Under the pieces are notes generated by a model, which saw only the letters and a program-made list of their open reading frames with translations, ran no database searches and was not told the DNA's origin. From DAINPP01 sp963667315 (GTDB lineage: Bacteria; Thermotogota; Thermotogae; MWEM01): a stretch of DNA of 64,000 bases. Position 1 is the first letter of the stretch; each line of letters starts with the position of its first letter. Both the position numbers and the translations under genes were made by a program. Location: contig OY763325.1 of assembly GCA_963667315.1 (NCBI GenBank), positions 3,782,001-3,846,000 on the forward strand. The letters run 5' to 3'. This document shows, in pieces, positions 27,085 through 36,209 of the stretch.

Positions 27085-28038
27085 ATGAGAAAATTTATTA
27101 TAGATACCGATACAGGAAGTGACGATGCAGTAGCCCTTATCATGGCGTTGAAATCTGAAGATGTGAAAGTGGAAGCAATTACTACCGTATGCGGGAATGT
27201 ACCGCTCGAATTGGGTACCAGAAATGCCCTGATGACTGTGGAGATAACCGATGTTGCTAATCCGCCTCTTTACATGGGGGCGGCTAAACCTCTGATGAGA
27301 GAGCTTGTAACGGCAGAAGGCGTTCACGGGGATGATGGGATGGGAGACTCTGATCTGATTCACCCGACTTTAAAACCCGAAGGCGAACACGCTGTAGATA
27401 AAATTCTGGAAATTGTTAAAAAGAATCCCGATGAGATAGAAATTGTGACAATAGGACCCGTAACGAATATCGCACTTGCCCTGATGAAAGACAGGGAAAC
27501 GATGAAAGGCGTCAAGCATATCTATTCAATGGCAACGGCTGGATTCGGCAAGGGAAACACAACACCAGTTTCAGAATTCAACGTCTATGTTGATGCGGAG
27601 GCGTTCGATATCATGCTCAGATCCGGGATTCCCATAACGATTATCGGCTTCGATGTTTGCCTTGGAGATGCTGCCTGGAATAAGATAGACATGGATATAC
27701 TCCTCAATTCGGGAAAACCGGAAGCAGAATTTGCCGTGAAATGCAACAAGAGGCTGCTCGAATACAACCTCAAAAGAAGCGGTGATCATATTATCGACTT
27801 GCCGGATGCCGTTGCGATGGGAGTAGCACTCTGGGAGGATATCGTTCTTGAATCGAAAGACTGTTATTGTCATACCTGCATACACGAAGAAATCACATAC
27901 GGACAGGTTGTGCTCTACGATGATGACGTACTCGCCATCAAAGACAGATTTTCCTATAATGAACCGAACGCAAGCGTCTGTAAAACATTGGATAATCTGC
28001 TGTATAAAAAAAGAATGATGGAATTACTATTGAAATAG
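27085..28038 (+). CDS. Inosine-uridine-type nucleoside hydrolase
   Basis: 317 residues. Calcium-dependent hydrolase releasing ribose from ribonucleosides. The N-terminal calcium cluster DTDTGSDDAVAL is intact; the phrases TIGPVTNIALAL and NVYVDAEAF and the late active-site DLPDAVAM match the family. Strong GGAGGGAA site before ATG. It starts 82 bases from the divergent Crp-type gene. With cdd earlier in the window it suggests nucleoside salvage, but the two are far apart. Confidence 0.93.
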   Translation: MRKFIIDTDTGSDDAVALIMALKSEDVKVEAITTVCGNVPLELGTRNALMTVEITDVANPPLYMGAAKPLMRELVTAEGVHGDDGMGDSDLIHPTLKPEGEHAVDKILEIVKKNPDEIEIVTIGPVTNIALALMKDRETMKGVKHIYSMATAGFGKGNTTPVSEFNVYVDAEAFDIMLRSGIPITIIGFDVCLGDAAWNKIDMDILLNSGKPEAEFAVKCNKRLLEYNLKRSGDHIIDLPDAVAMGVALWEDIVLESKDCYCHTCIHEEITYGQVVLYDDDVLAIKDRFSYNEPNASVCKTLDNLLYKKRMMELLLK

Positions 28039-28098
28039 CTGGTGAAAATAATAGGGTCTTCGGGAATAACTTGTTAAGTGAATGGGGAATCGAATCAC

Positions 28099-28126
28099 TG
28101 TAGGGGCGGAACATTTTCCACCCGCC
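28099..28126 (+). repeat. Dispersed TGYAGGGGC palindrome, copy D
   Basis: TGTAGGGGCGGAACATTTTC head, closing CCGCC at 28122-28126. Pairs in inverted orientation with copy E 55 bases on; both share the core GAACATTTTC. Confidence 0.7.
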
Positions 28127-28180
28127 ATAGTAACAGAAACAAAGACATTATGATCGAAAGAACATGAAAAGTATGAATGA

Positions 28181-28206
28181 GCGGGACGAAAATGTTCGTT
28201 CCCTAC
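28181..28206 (-). repeat. Dispersed TGYAGGGGC palindrome, copy E
   Basis: GCGGGACGAAAATGTTCG then TTCCCTACA; on the minus strand it opens TGTAGGGAACGAACATTTTC, matching copy D. The gap between nucleoside hydrolase and the Nudix gene (28039-28263) holds only these two copies. Confidence 0.7.
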
Positions 28207-28263
28207 AAGGTTTTATATTCTCACATTTAAAGATGATTTCTAAAAAATCAAGAAGGAGCAAAA

Positions 28264-28839
28264 ATGCCATACAAAACACAGATACAAAACTACAATCCAA
28301 AAACAGATCAGGAAAAAAGTGACAAAGCCATCATCCTCGATCAAATCAATAAACTCGGAGACGATATCCTCCTGAGAAAAAGCAAACTTGCTCACATCAC
28401 CTCATCGGGCTTCATCCTGAACGAAGAGATGACGAAAACACTCATGGTACATCACAACATCTACAAGACCTGGGCGTGGACAGGTGGTCATGCCGATGGC
28501 GACAGAGACCTGCTCGAAATAGCTGTCAAGGAGGCAAAAGAGGAAACAGGAATCGAGAATGTAAGACCCCTGACAGAAGAGATACTCTCCCTTGATATCC
28601 TCACAGTAAACGGACATTACAGAAGGGGAGAATACGTCAGCACACATCTCCATCTCTCGGCGGCATACGTTCTGATCGTTGACGAAAGGGAAATTCTGAG
28701 AGTTAAACACGATGAAAACAGCGATGTCAGATGGCTGGACGTAAAAAATATGGACAAGATGTGCAACGAACCGGAGATCGTTCCGATCTACAAAAAACTG
28801 CTTGAAAGGGCAAGGAAGATTAAAAGGGGTGTGCTATAG
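28264..28839 (+). CDS. Nudix hydrolase
   Basis: 191 residues. The Nudix box is present in slightly divergent form: GGHADGDRDLLEIAVKEAKE then ETGI, in which the glutamates that bind metal are kept. The first half (SSGFILNEEMTKTLMVHH, KTWAWTGGHADG) resembles the group of Nudix proteins often annotated as isopentenyl-diphosphate-isomerase-like or of unknown substrate. AAGGAG precedes the ATG. The stop overlaps the GTG of the following membrane gene, so the two are coupled. Confidence 0.9.
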   Translation: MPYKTQIQNYNPKTDQEKSDKAIILDQINKLGDDILLRKSKLAHITSSGFILNEEMTKTLMVHHNIYKTWAWTGGHADGDRDLLEIAVKEAKEETGIENVRPLTEEILSLDILTVNGHYRRGEYVSTHLHLSAAYVLIVDEREILRVKHDENSDVRWLDVKNMDKMCNEPEIVPIYKKLLERARKIKRGVL

Positions 28840-29735
28840 TGTATTATGCATTGTCTGCGATAACCGGAATGATCATCTCCGTTATGATTATGATAAACGG
28901 AATGTTCTCGAATCATTCCGGTGTCTATACGTCAACGGCTGTTATTCATCTAACAGGGTTAATCGCCATATCGGCTGTTATTTTTGCGAAAAAAGATTTT
29001 AAAAAACTCTTTAAAGCCAAATTACCCATTTATGTTTACAGTGGTGGTGTTATAGGGGTTCTGACGATCGTATTCAACAATATGGCATTTTCAAAGATAG
29101 ATCTGTCTGCCATGTTGGCGCTGACCCTGCTCGGACAGAGTGTCAGTTCTCTGATCATTGACCATTTTGGTGCTTTCGGAATGAAACAGGTTCGGTTTTC
29201 ACCAAAAAGACTCATTGGGATTCTGTCGGTTCTATGTGGGATAGCCTTTATGATTTCCGCAAAGGATCTGGTGCATATTGTTCCCATCATTATTTCATTC
29301 CTGACGGGAATCACCATCGTTTTTTCAAGAACAGTCAACGGAAAACTTGCCGTTGAAACTAATGTCAGAATCAGTACCTGGTTTAATTATCTGACCGGAA
29401 CGGTTGTGTCAATTATCGTATTCGCTATTATCACAATGACAGGAAATGCAGAAGCACCACTCACACTCGCTCCGAATCCCTTGATCTACACAGGCGGGAT
29501 TGTTGGGATGTGTGCTGTTTTTATCACCAATATCTGCGTTAGCAAGATCTCATCCTTTTATATGACGCTCCTGCTCTTCGCAGGTCAGATATTTACCGGA
29601 ATCGGTATAGACGTTATTCTGTCACAGGCCTTCTCAATCAGAAACCTTGTGGGGGGTATCATTATTACGATCGGTCTCGCTCTGGATATGATTGTAAATA
29701 AACGCGTTCCTGAAAAAGTTTTACAGGAAAGTTGA
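28839..29735 (+). CDS. YdcZ/DUF606-like DMT family transporter
   Basis: 298 residues with ten hydrophobic segments arranged as two repeats of about 145 residues; each half opens with a similar pattern (MIISVMIMINGMFS and TGTVVSIIVFAIIT) and has a conserved glutamine-containing phrase (LLGQSVSSLIIDHFG and LFAGQIFTGIGIDVI). This is the layout of the YdcZ (DUF606) branch of the drug/metabolite transporter group. The GTG start overlaps the Nudix stop. Substrate unknown. Confidence 0.82.
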   Translation: MYYALSAITGMIISVMIMINGMFSNHSGVYTSTAVIHLTGLIAISAVIFAKKDFKKLFKAKLPIYVYSGGVIGVLTIVFNNMAFSKIDLSAMLALTLLGQSVSSLIIDHFGAFGMKQVRFSPKRLIGILSVLCGIAFMISAKDLVHIVPIIISFLTGITIVFSRTVNGKLAVETNVRISTWFNYLTGTVVSIIVFAIITMTGNAEAPLTLAPNPLIYTGGIVGMCAVFITNICVSKISSFYMTLLLFAGQIFTGIGIDVILSQAFSIRNLVGGIIITIGLALDMIVNKRVPEKVLQES

Positions 29736-29748
29736 AACTAAAAAACAA

Positions 29749-29781
29749 GTCTCATGAAGTTCCGCTGGAACTTCATGAGAC
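29749..29781. terminator. Perfect 15-base-pair hairpin after the transporter gene
   Basis: GTCTCATGAAGTTCC and GGAACTTCATGAGAC around a 3-base loop, followed on the plus strand by an AT-rich tract with several T runs (GGGATTTTTATATTTTATATT). Probably a terminator between the convergent transporter and kinase genes. Confidence 0.65.
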
Positions 29782-29836
29782 CATATGGGATTTTTATATT
29801 TTATATTCCAAAGCGGGCAAAATTCCCCTTATAAAA

Positions 29837-30754
29837 TTATATCCCCCATCTCGACGAATTCTCCCGATACCATTTTGGCACAATCAGAGTAAACCCGTCA
29901 AAATCATCGATGTTTTTCAACGCAATTTCCCGCATCCCGAGGACTTCCTTCTCACCAAAAGGCAAGGCCCAGACGATGGAATAAAGAGAAGCATGAGCTA
30001 CATAGACAGAATTGATCCGCCAAAAATCTTCAGTCGGTTCCCCGTTGAAATACCCTTTTAAATAGCCGACGGCAAAAGGAATACTCAGCGACACATCAAA
30101 ATGCTGAAGCTTGTAGAATTCCTCAAAAGGATCACCGCAGCCACTTCTCTGAAAATCAATCACCCCAACATTTCCCGATGGCGTATACAACAGGTTTCCC
30201 GTATGAAAATCCCCGTGTTTGTAAGTTGGGGATGTCGCACACATCAAATGCAGATTGTCTTTTTCATATTTGATGATCTCCTCATCATTTTCAATCCTGA
30301 CATCTGACGCCTCATACTGTTTCAACTGCTGCTGTTTTTTAGGAATCTTGTTTGTCTCCGGTATATGCCTTTTCTGAACAGGCAGAGAATGAATCCCTTT
30401 TAAAATTCTTCCTGTTTTCAACCCAATCTCAAATTGTTCCGATTCGGAAAGAGAAGAAATAATCGACCTCAAGTCCTGACCCTCAACCCAATAATAAAGG
30501 ATATAAGACCGGTCTCCAATCAGTCCGCTGCCAACCACACGAGACATATCAAAATCAAGCGAGTTGAATACGGAAACAATCTCATGCTCTTTCTTCTTAT
30601 TCTTAATTTTTTCAGCGGGAGCCAGCCGAAGCAGATACTTTTCTCCATTCGAAGTTTCTATCATATGCTTTTCATCAAAAGACCAGCCGTATGTGATCTT
30701 TTCCGTTCTTGTAAAATTTTTAAGTTCCGGGATTTTTAAAAAGATATCTTTCAT
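29837..30754 (-). CDS. APH-family phosphotransferase
   Basis: 305 residues. The kinase-like fold of aminoglycoside/choline phosphotransferases: KYLLRL (lysine), catalytic loop KHGDFHTGNLL and metal-binding GVIDFQRSGCGDPFEEF. The substrate is not readable: it may be a sugar, choline or an aminoglycoside. ATG 30754 is well spaced from GGGAG, with ATG 30760 too close. It converges with the YdcZ-like gene and stands alone. Drug resistance should not be assumed. Confidence 0.88.
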   Translation of the reverse strand: MKDIFLKIPELKNFTRTEKITYGWSFDEKHMIETSNGEKYLLRLAPAEKIKNKKKEHEIVSVFNSLDFDMSRVVGSGLIGDRSYILYYWVEGQDLRSIISSLSESEQFEIGLKTGRILKGIHSLPVQKRHIPETNKIPKKQQQLKQYEASDVRIENDEEIIKYEKDNLHLMCATSPTYKHGDFHTGNLLYTPSGNVGVIDFQRSGCGDPFEEFYKLQHFDVSLSIPFAVGYLKGYFNGEPTEDFWRINSVYVAHASLYSIVWALPFGEKEVLGMREIALKNIDDFDGFTLIVPKWYRENSSRWGI

Positions 30755-30869
30755 ATACATCTCCCTTTCATCAGAATCCTTTTATATTATACATTTTGAA
30801 AGCGTATAATTAAATACTTTATGATGCGATAACCAGCAACTATAATTGTAATATATTGGGGTGATTAAA

Positions 30870-33800
30870 ATGAAAAAGAATCTCTTTTTATCCATATTGG
30901 TTCTTACTTTGGTTTGTGTGTTTTTTGCAGCCTGCGCTGTTCCGATACCCGGAGGGGTTGATCTTCCGGAGTTTATCGGGAGAATCTTCTACTGTTCACT
31001 TCTCGGGGATAATTCAAACGATGGATCGGCAGCCAGTCCCTGGCGCACACCGGGGTATGCCTCCCGTCAGCTTTCTCCGGGGGATATGCTGGTGATTAAG
31101 GCTGGGGAATATATTCTTTCGACGTATCCGGATGATATGCTGATGCCGGTTGCCGGAACAGAAGCCAGTCCGGTTGTTATTACCGGTGAAGGAACAGGGG
31201 CAACAATTCTTAAAGGCGAGGCTAATCTGTACGCTGCTGTCGTTCTAAATGATTGTTCATATGTCAGTATTCAGAATCTTTCTATTACAAATAACGCTTC
31301 TTCTAATTTTCGTGATGGTATCACAGGTGTAGATGAGAGTTTAAACAATATTTTATTGAAGAATTTGTATATCCATCACATTGACGAGATGGGGATAAAC
31401 TTCAAGGATATTTTGGATTCTACGGTTACGAATTGTCAGATCGAATACTGTGGTTTTGGTGCTATCGGTGGTCCTGATGGTAGTATAGGATGGCAGAATG
31501 TTTTAGTTTCAGACAGTTCTCTGTCTTATTCGGGGCATTATTATCAGGGGATGATGGACAATCCCGCTTTACCGTATGACAGACCGGACGGGATCGGGCT
31601 TGAGGAGTCGGAGGGTCCTGTTTCGGTCATTGATTGTACGGTTGAGCACAATCGGGGAGATGGTGTGGATCTCAAGCTTCGGAACAGCCTTGTGGCAGGC
31701 TGTATAATCGCAAACAATTATGGTGATGGATTGAAGCTCTGGGGGCGTGGTTCTTTCGCTGTCAACTGTGTGATATACGGTACCGGAGATGGGGATATCG
31801 GCTCCCCCTGGTGCCCTGTTGTGATCGATCAGGTGGATGATGCCGGGGCAGATTTTGTCTTGAAGAATCTGACGGTTCACGATAATCCCCTGCGGCGTTC
31901 TTATTCCATCTATTCTCAGTACAACAATTCTGTTCCCCTGGAGTTGGATATCATCAACTGCACATTTTCCGATTCATACGGTGTTGCCTATTTTGGGGAG
32001 AATGTGGCTGTCAACATCGTCAATTCTAATTTTTATGCCCCAAACAGAGTTGAACAGATAGCGTATCAGGGGGTGGAATACAACGCAACTGATTTGTTGG
32101 ATTGTTCTTTCGGAACGTCTATCATTTCCGTTGATCCTGATTTTGTGAATCCTGTATGGGGTGCAGATGATGGCGATTACAGACTGAACGATGACAGCCC
32201 GCTGATAGATGAAGGGACCTCGGTTGCCGCACCGACGATGGATATTGTGAAAGTGAGCCGACCCCAGGGAGACGATGTGGATATAGGCGCTTATGAACGG
32301 TCAAAAAGCGTTGCGGGAGATGGGGTTGTCTGTTCGAGTTATGCAGAGTTGCAGGCGGCACTTGAAGCGGCTGCATCGGGTGGAAATAAAAATATTGTCA
32401 TGACATCCGGAAATTATCGGATGGATGATGCCTTTGTTGTCTCAACGGACGGAATAACGATAAGGGGAGAAACGGGTGATCCTGAAGATGTCGTTTTAGA
32501 TGGCGGTGGAATCTTCCTGGGAAATTCCCATATCTTTCTCGTATCCGGAGATGATTTTACCCTTGAGGGATTAACCCTTCAGGGTGTTGGCAATCATGCC
32601 GTACAGGTTCAGGGAGAATTGGGGACGAGTGGCTTCACGATGCGAAACTGTATCGTTCGGGATACGGGAGAACAGATGCTGAAGATCTCCTACAACGCTT
32701 CTGCTCCTTCACAGAAGTCGACGAACGGTTTGATAGAGAATACGCTCTTTGAATACACAGACGATTATGGCCCTCAATATTATATCGGTGGTGTGGATGG
32801 ACACAATTGTGTGGATTGGATCGTCAGAGGGTGTACGTTCCGAAACATCAGAAGTCCTGAAGATGAACAGGCGGAACATGCCATTCATTTCTGGTCGGAT
32901 TCGGAGGGAACGATTGCCGAGAGGAATCTCATCATCAACTGTGATCGCGGAATAGGTTATGGTCTTGGTGACAGGGGGCATATTGGCGGGATCATCCGAA
33001 ACAACATGATCGTTCACGAGGAGTCGGATGATTTTGCCGATGTGGGGATAGGACTTGAAAACGCACGAAATGTTCAAGTTTACAACAACACGATATTCTT
33101 TGAAAATGATTATCCAAATGCCATCGAATACAGATTCCCCGGTACAACCGGCTGTACGATCATCAACAATCTGACGAATAAAAATATCACGTTTAGGGAT
33201 GGGGCGAGTGGAGACGTACACACGAATGTGACCAATGCTCAGGCTCTCTGGTTTACAGATGTAGCAGCGGGAGACCTTCATCTGGCGTATGATATTCCAA
33301 CTGTCCTGAATTCGGGGGCAGCAATTGAAGGTTTGTCTGTGGATTACGACAATCAGTTGCGGCCGATGGAATCGGTGAATGAGATAGGGGCGGATGAGGT
33401 GAATGCTTCTTCTCTGCCGGAGCTTCCTGAAACGCCACCTGTCGTGACGACGGAGGATGAGATATTCAACAGATATCATTATGTGGACGGAACGAATCAT
33501 CCCGTTGCAAGTTATCAAACCCAGAGGACGATACCAGGAGATAATGGCGGTTTGATGACGCTTGCCTTCAGGCTGAATCATTACGGAACGGCTAAACAAA
33601 ATATACCGCTTGTCGTTCAGATTCATGAATGGGGGGGGGACTTTGACAGGATGGAGGAGGTTGCCAGCTATTGCCCGACGGAATACGCATATGTCATGCT
33701 TTCCTTTCAGTTCATTCCTTCGATGATCAATGAATCCTGCTGGTGGTATGGCACACACTGGAGTGGTGAGCTGCATACATGGGCGATGGATGCGATTGTT

Positions 33801-34673
33801 TCAATCATCAACGAGACCTTGAACACCTCACTTGTTGATAACCTTGATCCTCAGATAACGCTTGATCCCGACAGGGTTTATCTGTTTGGTCACAGTATCG
33901 GGGGAACGGGAGCTTTTCAGATTGCCTTGAGAAATCCCGAGCTTTTCGCTGCCGTTCATGCCCATTCCGGCTTTACTTTCTTTACCCCCGGGGATGATGT
34001 CTTCAGACCTCTGTTTGAAACGGAAATAGTCGGAACAGCTGCCGAAAATGTTCAGATTGGCACGCCTTCGGGGAATCTTAACGCAAGGGAATATACCGAT
34101 CTGGTCTATTATCTTGAGCATTATCATGACAACAGCGTTCCGCTTCCCTTTCTTTCCATGACGGCAGGAACGGCTGATGAACTGATCGATCCGTCATACG
34201 GTGCAGACAGACTCGTGAATGTCATGGATGATTTGAAGCAAGGCTTTTTCTATCACAGACACAACGGGGAGCACAGTGAGGATTGTTTCATGCAGCTCAA
34301 CTGGCTGTTCAATTTCAGAAAGAATCAGAGCTATCTGGTTTTTACGAACAGAAGTGGTTATGGCATTGCAGCGGGACAGACGGTCGGAATGGGGACCTGG
34401 GAAGGCTATGTCAGCGGCGGCATCAACGATCTGTACGAGATGGGGTGGGACCCTTCTTCGATAACGGATACCGTTTCAGAGTATTCTGTTCAGCTTTACG
34501 GAAGCGGTACGGCAGATTGTACCTTGAGAAATCTTCAGAATTTTCTTGTTACACCTGCAACGCAATACAGGTATTCCGTGAATAATGGCGCTGTCAATTA
34601 CGTTATGTCTGATGAGGAAGGTTTGTTAACGATTGAAAACTGCTCCGGTGGCGATTTTTTAAAAGTGTGGTAA
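30870..34673 (+). CDS. Giant lipoprotein: two beta-helix domains and a C-terminal esterase
   Basis: 1267 residues. Lipobox FFAAC at about 17-21. Two parallel beta-helix regions follow: about 40-470 (opening NSNDGSAASPWRTPG, with repeats such as VSVIDCTVEHNRGDGVDLKL) and about 485-830 (FTMRNCIVRDTGEQ, GIIRNNMIV). These folds occur in polysaccharide lyases and pectin-active enzymes. From about 850 to 1125 an alpha/beta hydrolase has the nucleophile elbow GHSIGGTGAFQ (about 1005-1015), and a conserved YHRHNGEHSEDC phrase likely holds the late histidine. The last 140 residues form a beta-rich tail. GGGGTG precedes ATG 30870. The fold calls are firm, the substrate is inferred. Confidence 0.8.
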   Translation: MKKNLFLSILVLTLVCVFFAACAVPIPGGVDLPEFIGRIFYCSLLGDNSNDGSAASPWRTPGYASRQLSPGDMLVIKAGEYILSTYPDDMLMPVAGTEASPVVITGEGTGATILKGEANLYAAVVLNDCSYVSIQNLSITNNASSNFRDGITGVDESLNNILLKNLYIHHIDEMGINFKDILDSTVTNCQIEYCGFGAIGGPDGSIGWQNVLVSDSSLSYSGHYYQGMMDNPALPYDRPDGIGLEESEGPVSVIDCTVEHNRGDGVDLKLRNSLVAGCIIANNYGDGLKLWGRGSFAVNCVIYGTGDGDIGSPWCPVVIDQVDDAGADFVLKNLTVHDNPLRRSYSIYSQYNNSVPLELDIINCTFSDSYGVAYFGENVAVNIVNSNFYAPNRVEQIAYQGVEYNATDLLDCSFGTSIISVDPDFVNPVWGADDGDYRLNDDSPLIDEGTSVAAPTMDIVKVSRPQGDDVDIGAYERSKSVAGDGVVCSSYAELQAALEAAASGGNKNIVMTSGNYRMDDAFVVSTDGITIRGETGDPEDVVLDGGGIFLGNSHIFLVSGDDFTLEGLTLQGVGNHAVQVQGELGTSGFTMRNCIVRDTGEQMLKISYNASAPSQKSTNGLIENTLFEYTDDYGPQYYIGGVDGHNCVDWIVRGCTFRNIRSPEDEQAEHAIHFWSDSEGTIAERNLIINCDRGIGYGLGDRGHIGGIIRNNMIVHEESDDFADVGIGLENARNVQVYNNTIFFENDYPNAIEYRFPGTTGCTIINNLTNKNITFRDGASGDVHTNVTNAQALWFTDVAAGDLHLAYDIPTVLNSGAAIEGLSVDYDNQLRPMESVNEIGADEVNASSLPELPETPPVVTTEDEIFNRYHYVDGTNHPVASYQTQRTIPGDNGGLMTLAFRLNHYGTAKQNIPLVVQIHEWGGDFDRMEEVASYCPTEYAYVMLSFQFIPSMINESCWWYGTHWSGELHTWAMDAIVSIINETLNTSLVDNLDPQITLDPDRVYLFGHSIGGTGAFQIALRNPELFAAVHAHSGFTFFTPGDDVFRPLFETEIVGTAAENVQIGTPSGNLNAREYTDLVYYLEHYHDNSVPLPFLSMTAGTADELIDPSYGADRLVNVMDDLKQGFFYHRHNGEHSEDCFMQLNWLFNFRKNQSYLVFTNRSGYGIAAGQTVGMGTWEGYVSGGINDLYEMGWDPSSITDTVSEYSVQLYGSGTADCTLRNLQNFLVTPATQYRYSVNNGAVNYVMSDEEGLLTIENCSGGDFLKVW

Positions 34674-34720
34674 AATAGTCATGGAGAGAGTTTAAATTTT
34701 AAAAACATTGGTAGATTTTT

Positions 34721-35218
34721 ATGAAAAAATTATTTTTAACAGTTTCGATTTTATTTTTGGCTTTGACCTGTTTTTCGGTGGAATTCAGCAACGATTATAT
34801 CGGGCTTGATTTTGAATTCCAGAAAAACGACATCGTTGGCAGTGTGATGCGTTCGGATTATCTGTCGGATAATACGATTGATCTCATGTTTACCTATGGT
34901 CCTCAGATCACCGATCCGTTCCGTTTCAGGATAGGGACGGGGTGTCATGATCTTGCCAATTATTATGGCAGTCTCGGTGTTCAGGTTAAAATTCTTGAGT
35001 TCCTGAACAATGCCAACGGCAGAATCTTTGGCGTTTATGCGGCCGCCGATTTTAAGCTGGGGATGGATTATATCGACGCCAACCTTGCAGCAGAAGTCTT
35101 CGTTCCGGTCAACGCCTTTTCCGGTTTGCAATTCGGAATCGGGATAAACCATGAACTTTCTCCTTTCGTCTCCCTGTCCTATTCCGGGGGACTATATCCC
35201 ATGCAGATTTCACAGTGA
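34721..35218 (+). CDS. Small exported protein, possible beta-barrel
   Basis: 165 residues. Signal peptide of about 19 residues ending TCFSVEF with no lipobox cysteine. The mature part alternates polar and hydrophobic residues in strand-sized stretches with glycines (FRIGTGCHDLANYYGSLGVQ, GLQFGIGINHELSPF) and ends in a short aromatic strand, like small outer membrane barrels. The family is not recognised. The ribosome site is weak. It lies between the giant lipoprotein and another small lipoprotein, all in the same direction. Confidence 0.6.
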   Translation: MKKLFLTVSILFLALTCFSVEFSNDYIGLDFEFQKNDIVGSVMRSDYLSDNTIDLMFTYGPQITDPFRFRIGTGCHDLANYYGSLGVQVKILEFLNNANGRIFGVYAAADFKLGMDYIDANLAAEVFVPVNAFSGLQFGIGINHELSPFVSLSYSGGLYPMQISQ

Positions 35219-35280
35219 AATATAATTTCTGAATAAAATGAAATGATATTTCATTTTATAAATGATAAGGGGGAATACTT

Positions 35281-35652
35281 GTGGTAAAGAAATTACTCTT
35301 GGTAGTCGCTTTAGTTGTTATGATTCTCGGATTTAACAGTTGTTCGGTCGTTTTCCAGTCGATGGACGGAAATCTCGGATATTTTCCGCAAGCGTCCGGA
35401 AGACCTGTCGGGTCTTTTTCTCAGTCGGGGGAACTCTGGTACGTTCTCAGCCCCATGTTTTATAATCTCAACGATACGAATCTGAAACTGGATGAATTGA
35501 TCAGAACGGGACTTGCGCCTTACAAGGCGGATTTTGCAAAGGATGTCAAGATTGTCGAAGGGTATACGGTTATGGACTTTATCATCAGTTATTTCGTTCC
35601 GGTCATCGGCAGGGAAACGATAACCGTTGAAGGAGAAGCTTATCAGCAATAA
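35281..35652 (+). CDS. Small lipoprotein
   Basis: 123 residues with GTG start and AAGGGGGAATA upstream. Lipobox FNSC at about 18-21. The mature part has SGRPVGSFSQSGELWYVLSP, reminiscent of small TRL/Bor-like lipoproteins, but I cannot assign it. It is followed by a strong terminator. Co-transcribed possibly with the small exported protein upstream. Confidence 0.65.
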   Translation: MVKKLLLVVALVVMILGFNSCSVVFQSMDGNLGYFPQASGRPVGSFSQSGELWYVLSPMFYNLNDTNLKLDELIRTGLAPYKADFAKDVKIVEGYTVMDFIISYFVPVIGRETITVEGEAYQQ

Positions 35653-35665
35653 TTCTTCATTTCAT

Positions 35666-35702
35666 AAAAAAGGCTGCTTTTCATCTAAAAGCAGCCTTTT
35701 TT
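35666..35702. terminator. Strong bidirectional terminator
   Basis: A 16-base perfect stem AAAAAAGGCTGCTTTT / AAAAGCAGCCTTTTTT with a 5-base loop, serving the small lipoprotein gene on the plus strand and the glutathione peroxidase gene on the minus strand. Confidence 0.92.
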
Positions 35703-35728
35703 ATTGTTATGGTCTCTTTTGATTGCAC

Positions 35729-36205
35729 TCACAGAAGTGCTTCGATGTCTTTTTTCAATTTTTCCGGCTCCGTTTTAGATGCGAATCTTTTAACAACATT
35801 GCCTTCTCTATCCACGAGAAACTTTGTGAAATTCCATTTCACAGCTTTGGTCCCGGCAAGACCAGGCGCTTCTTTTTTCAGAAAGTCATACAGTGGATGT
35901 GTGTTTTTACCGTTAACATCAATCTTGGCGTACACGGGAAAGGAAACCCCGTAGTTGACCTGACAGAATTTCTGTATTTCATCATCGCTTCCGGGTTCCT
36001 GTCCACCGAACTGATTGCAGGGGAATCCAACGATCTGAAGACCTTTATCGGCATATTCTTTATTCAATTTTTCCAGCCCTTCATACTGAGGTGTGTAACC
36101 GCATTTACTCGCCGTGTTGACGATTAGCAGAACTTTTCCCCTATATTCAGACAAATCTTTTTCAAAACCGAATGCATCATCAAATTTAAAATCGTATAAA
36201 CTCAT
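35729..36205 (-). CDS. Glutathione peroxidase family protein
   Basis: 158 residues. Thiol peroxidase; the catalytic residue is cysteine C35 (NTASKCGYTPQ), not selenocysteine. The glutamine and tryptophan of the active-site triad are visible in GFPCNQFGGQEPG and VKWNFTKFLV. Bacterial cysteine members usually use thioredoxin. It is probably cytosolic, with no signal peptide. It starts five bases after the DUF1295 gene ends and is probably co-transcribed with it. Confidence 0.94.
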   Translation of the reverse strand: MSLYDFKFDDAFGFEKDLSEYRGKVLLIVNTASKCGYTPQYEGLEKLNKEYADKGLQIVGFPCNQFGGQEPGSDDEIQKFCQVNYGVSFPVYAKIDVNGKNTHPLYDFLKKEAPGLAGTKAVKWNFTKFLVDREGNVVKRFASKTEPEKLKKDIEALL

Positions 36206-36209
36206 CTTA

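Noticed and set aside
29837..30754. Aminoglycoside resistance gene
   Set aside because: The APH fold is shared by many small-molecule kinases; no resistance-specific residues or mobile context are seen.
32709..33776. Long open frame (355 codons) antisense to the beta-helix/esterase gene
   Set aside because: It lies wholly inside a well-supported gene, has no ribosome site or recognisable domain, and its composition (many Arg, His, Ile) is that of a shadow frame.
36090..36110. Selenocysteine in the glutathione peroxidase
   Set aside because: The active-site codon is a cysteine codon (C35), with no in-frame TGA.
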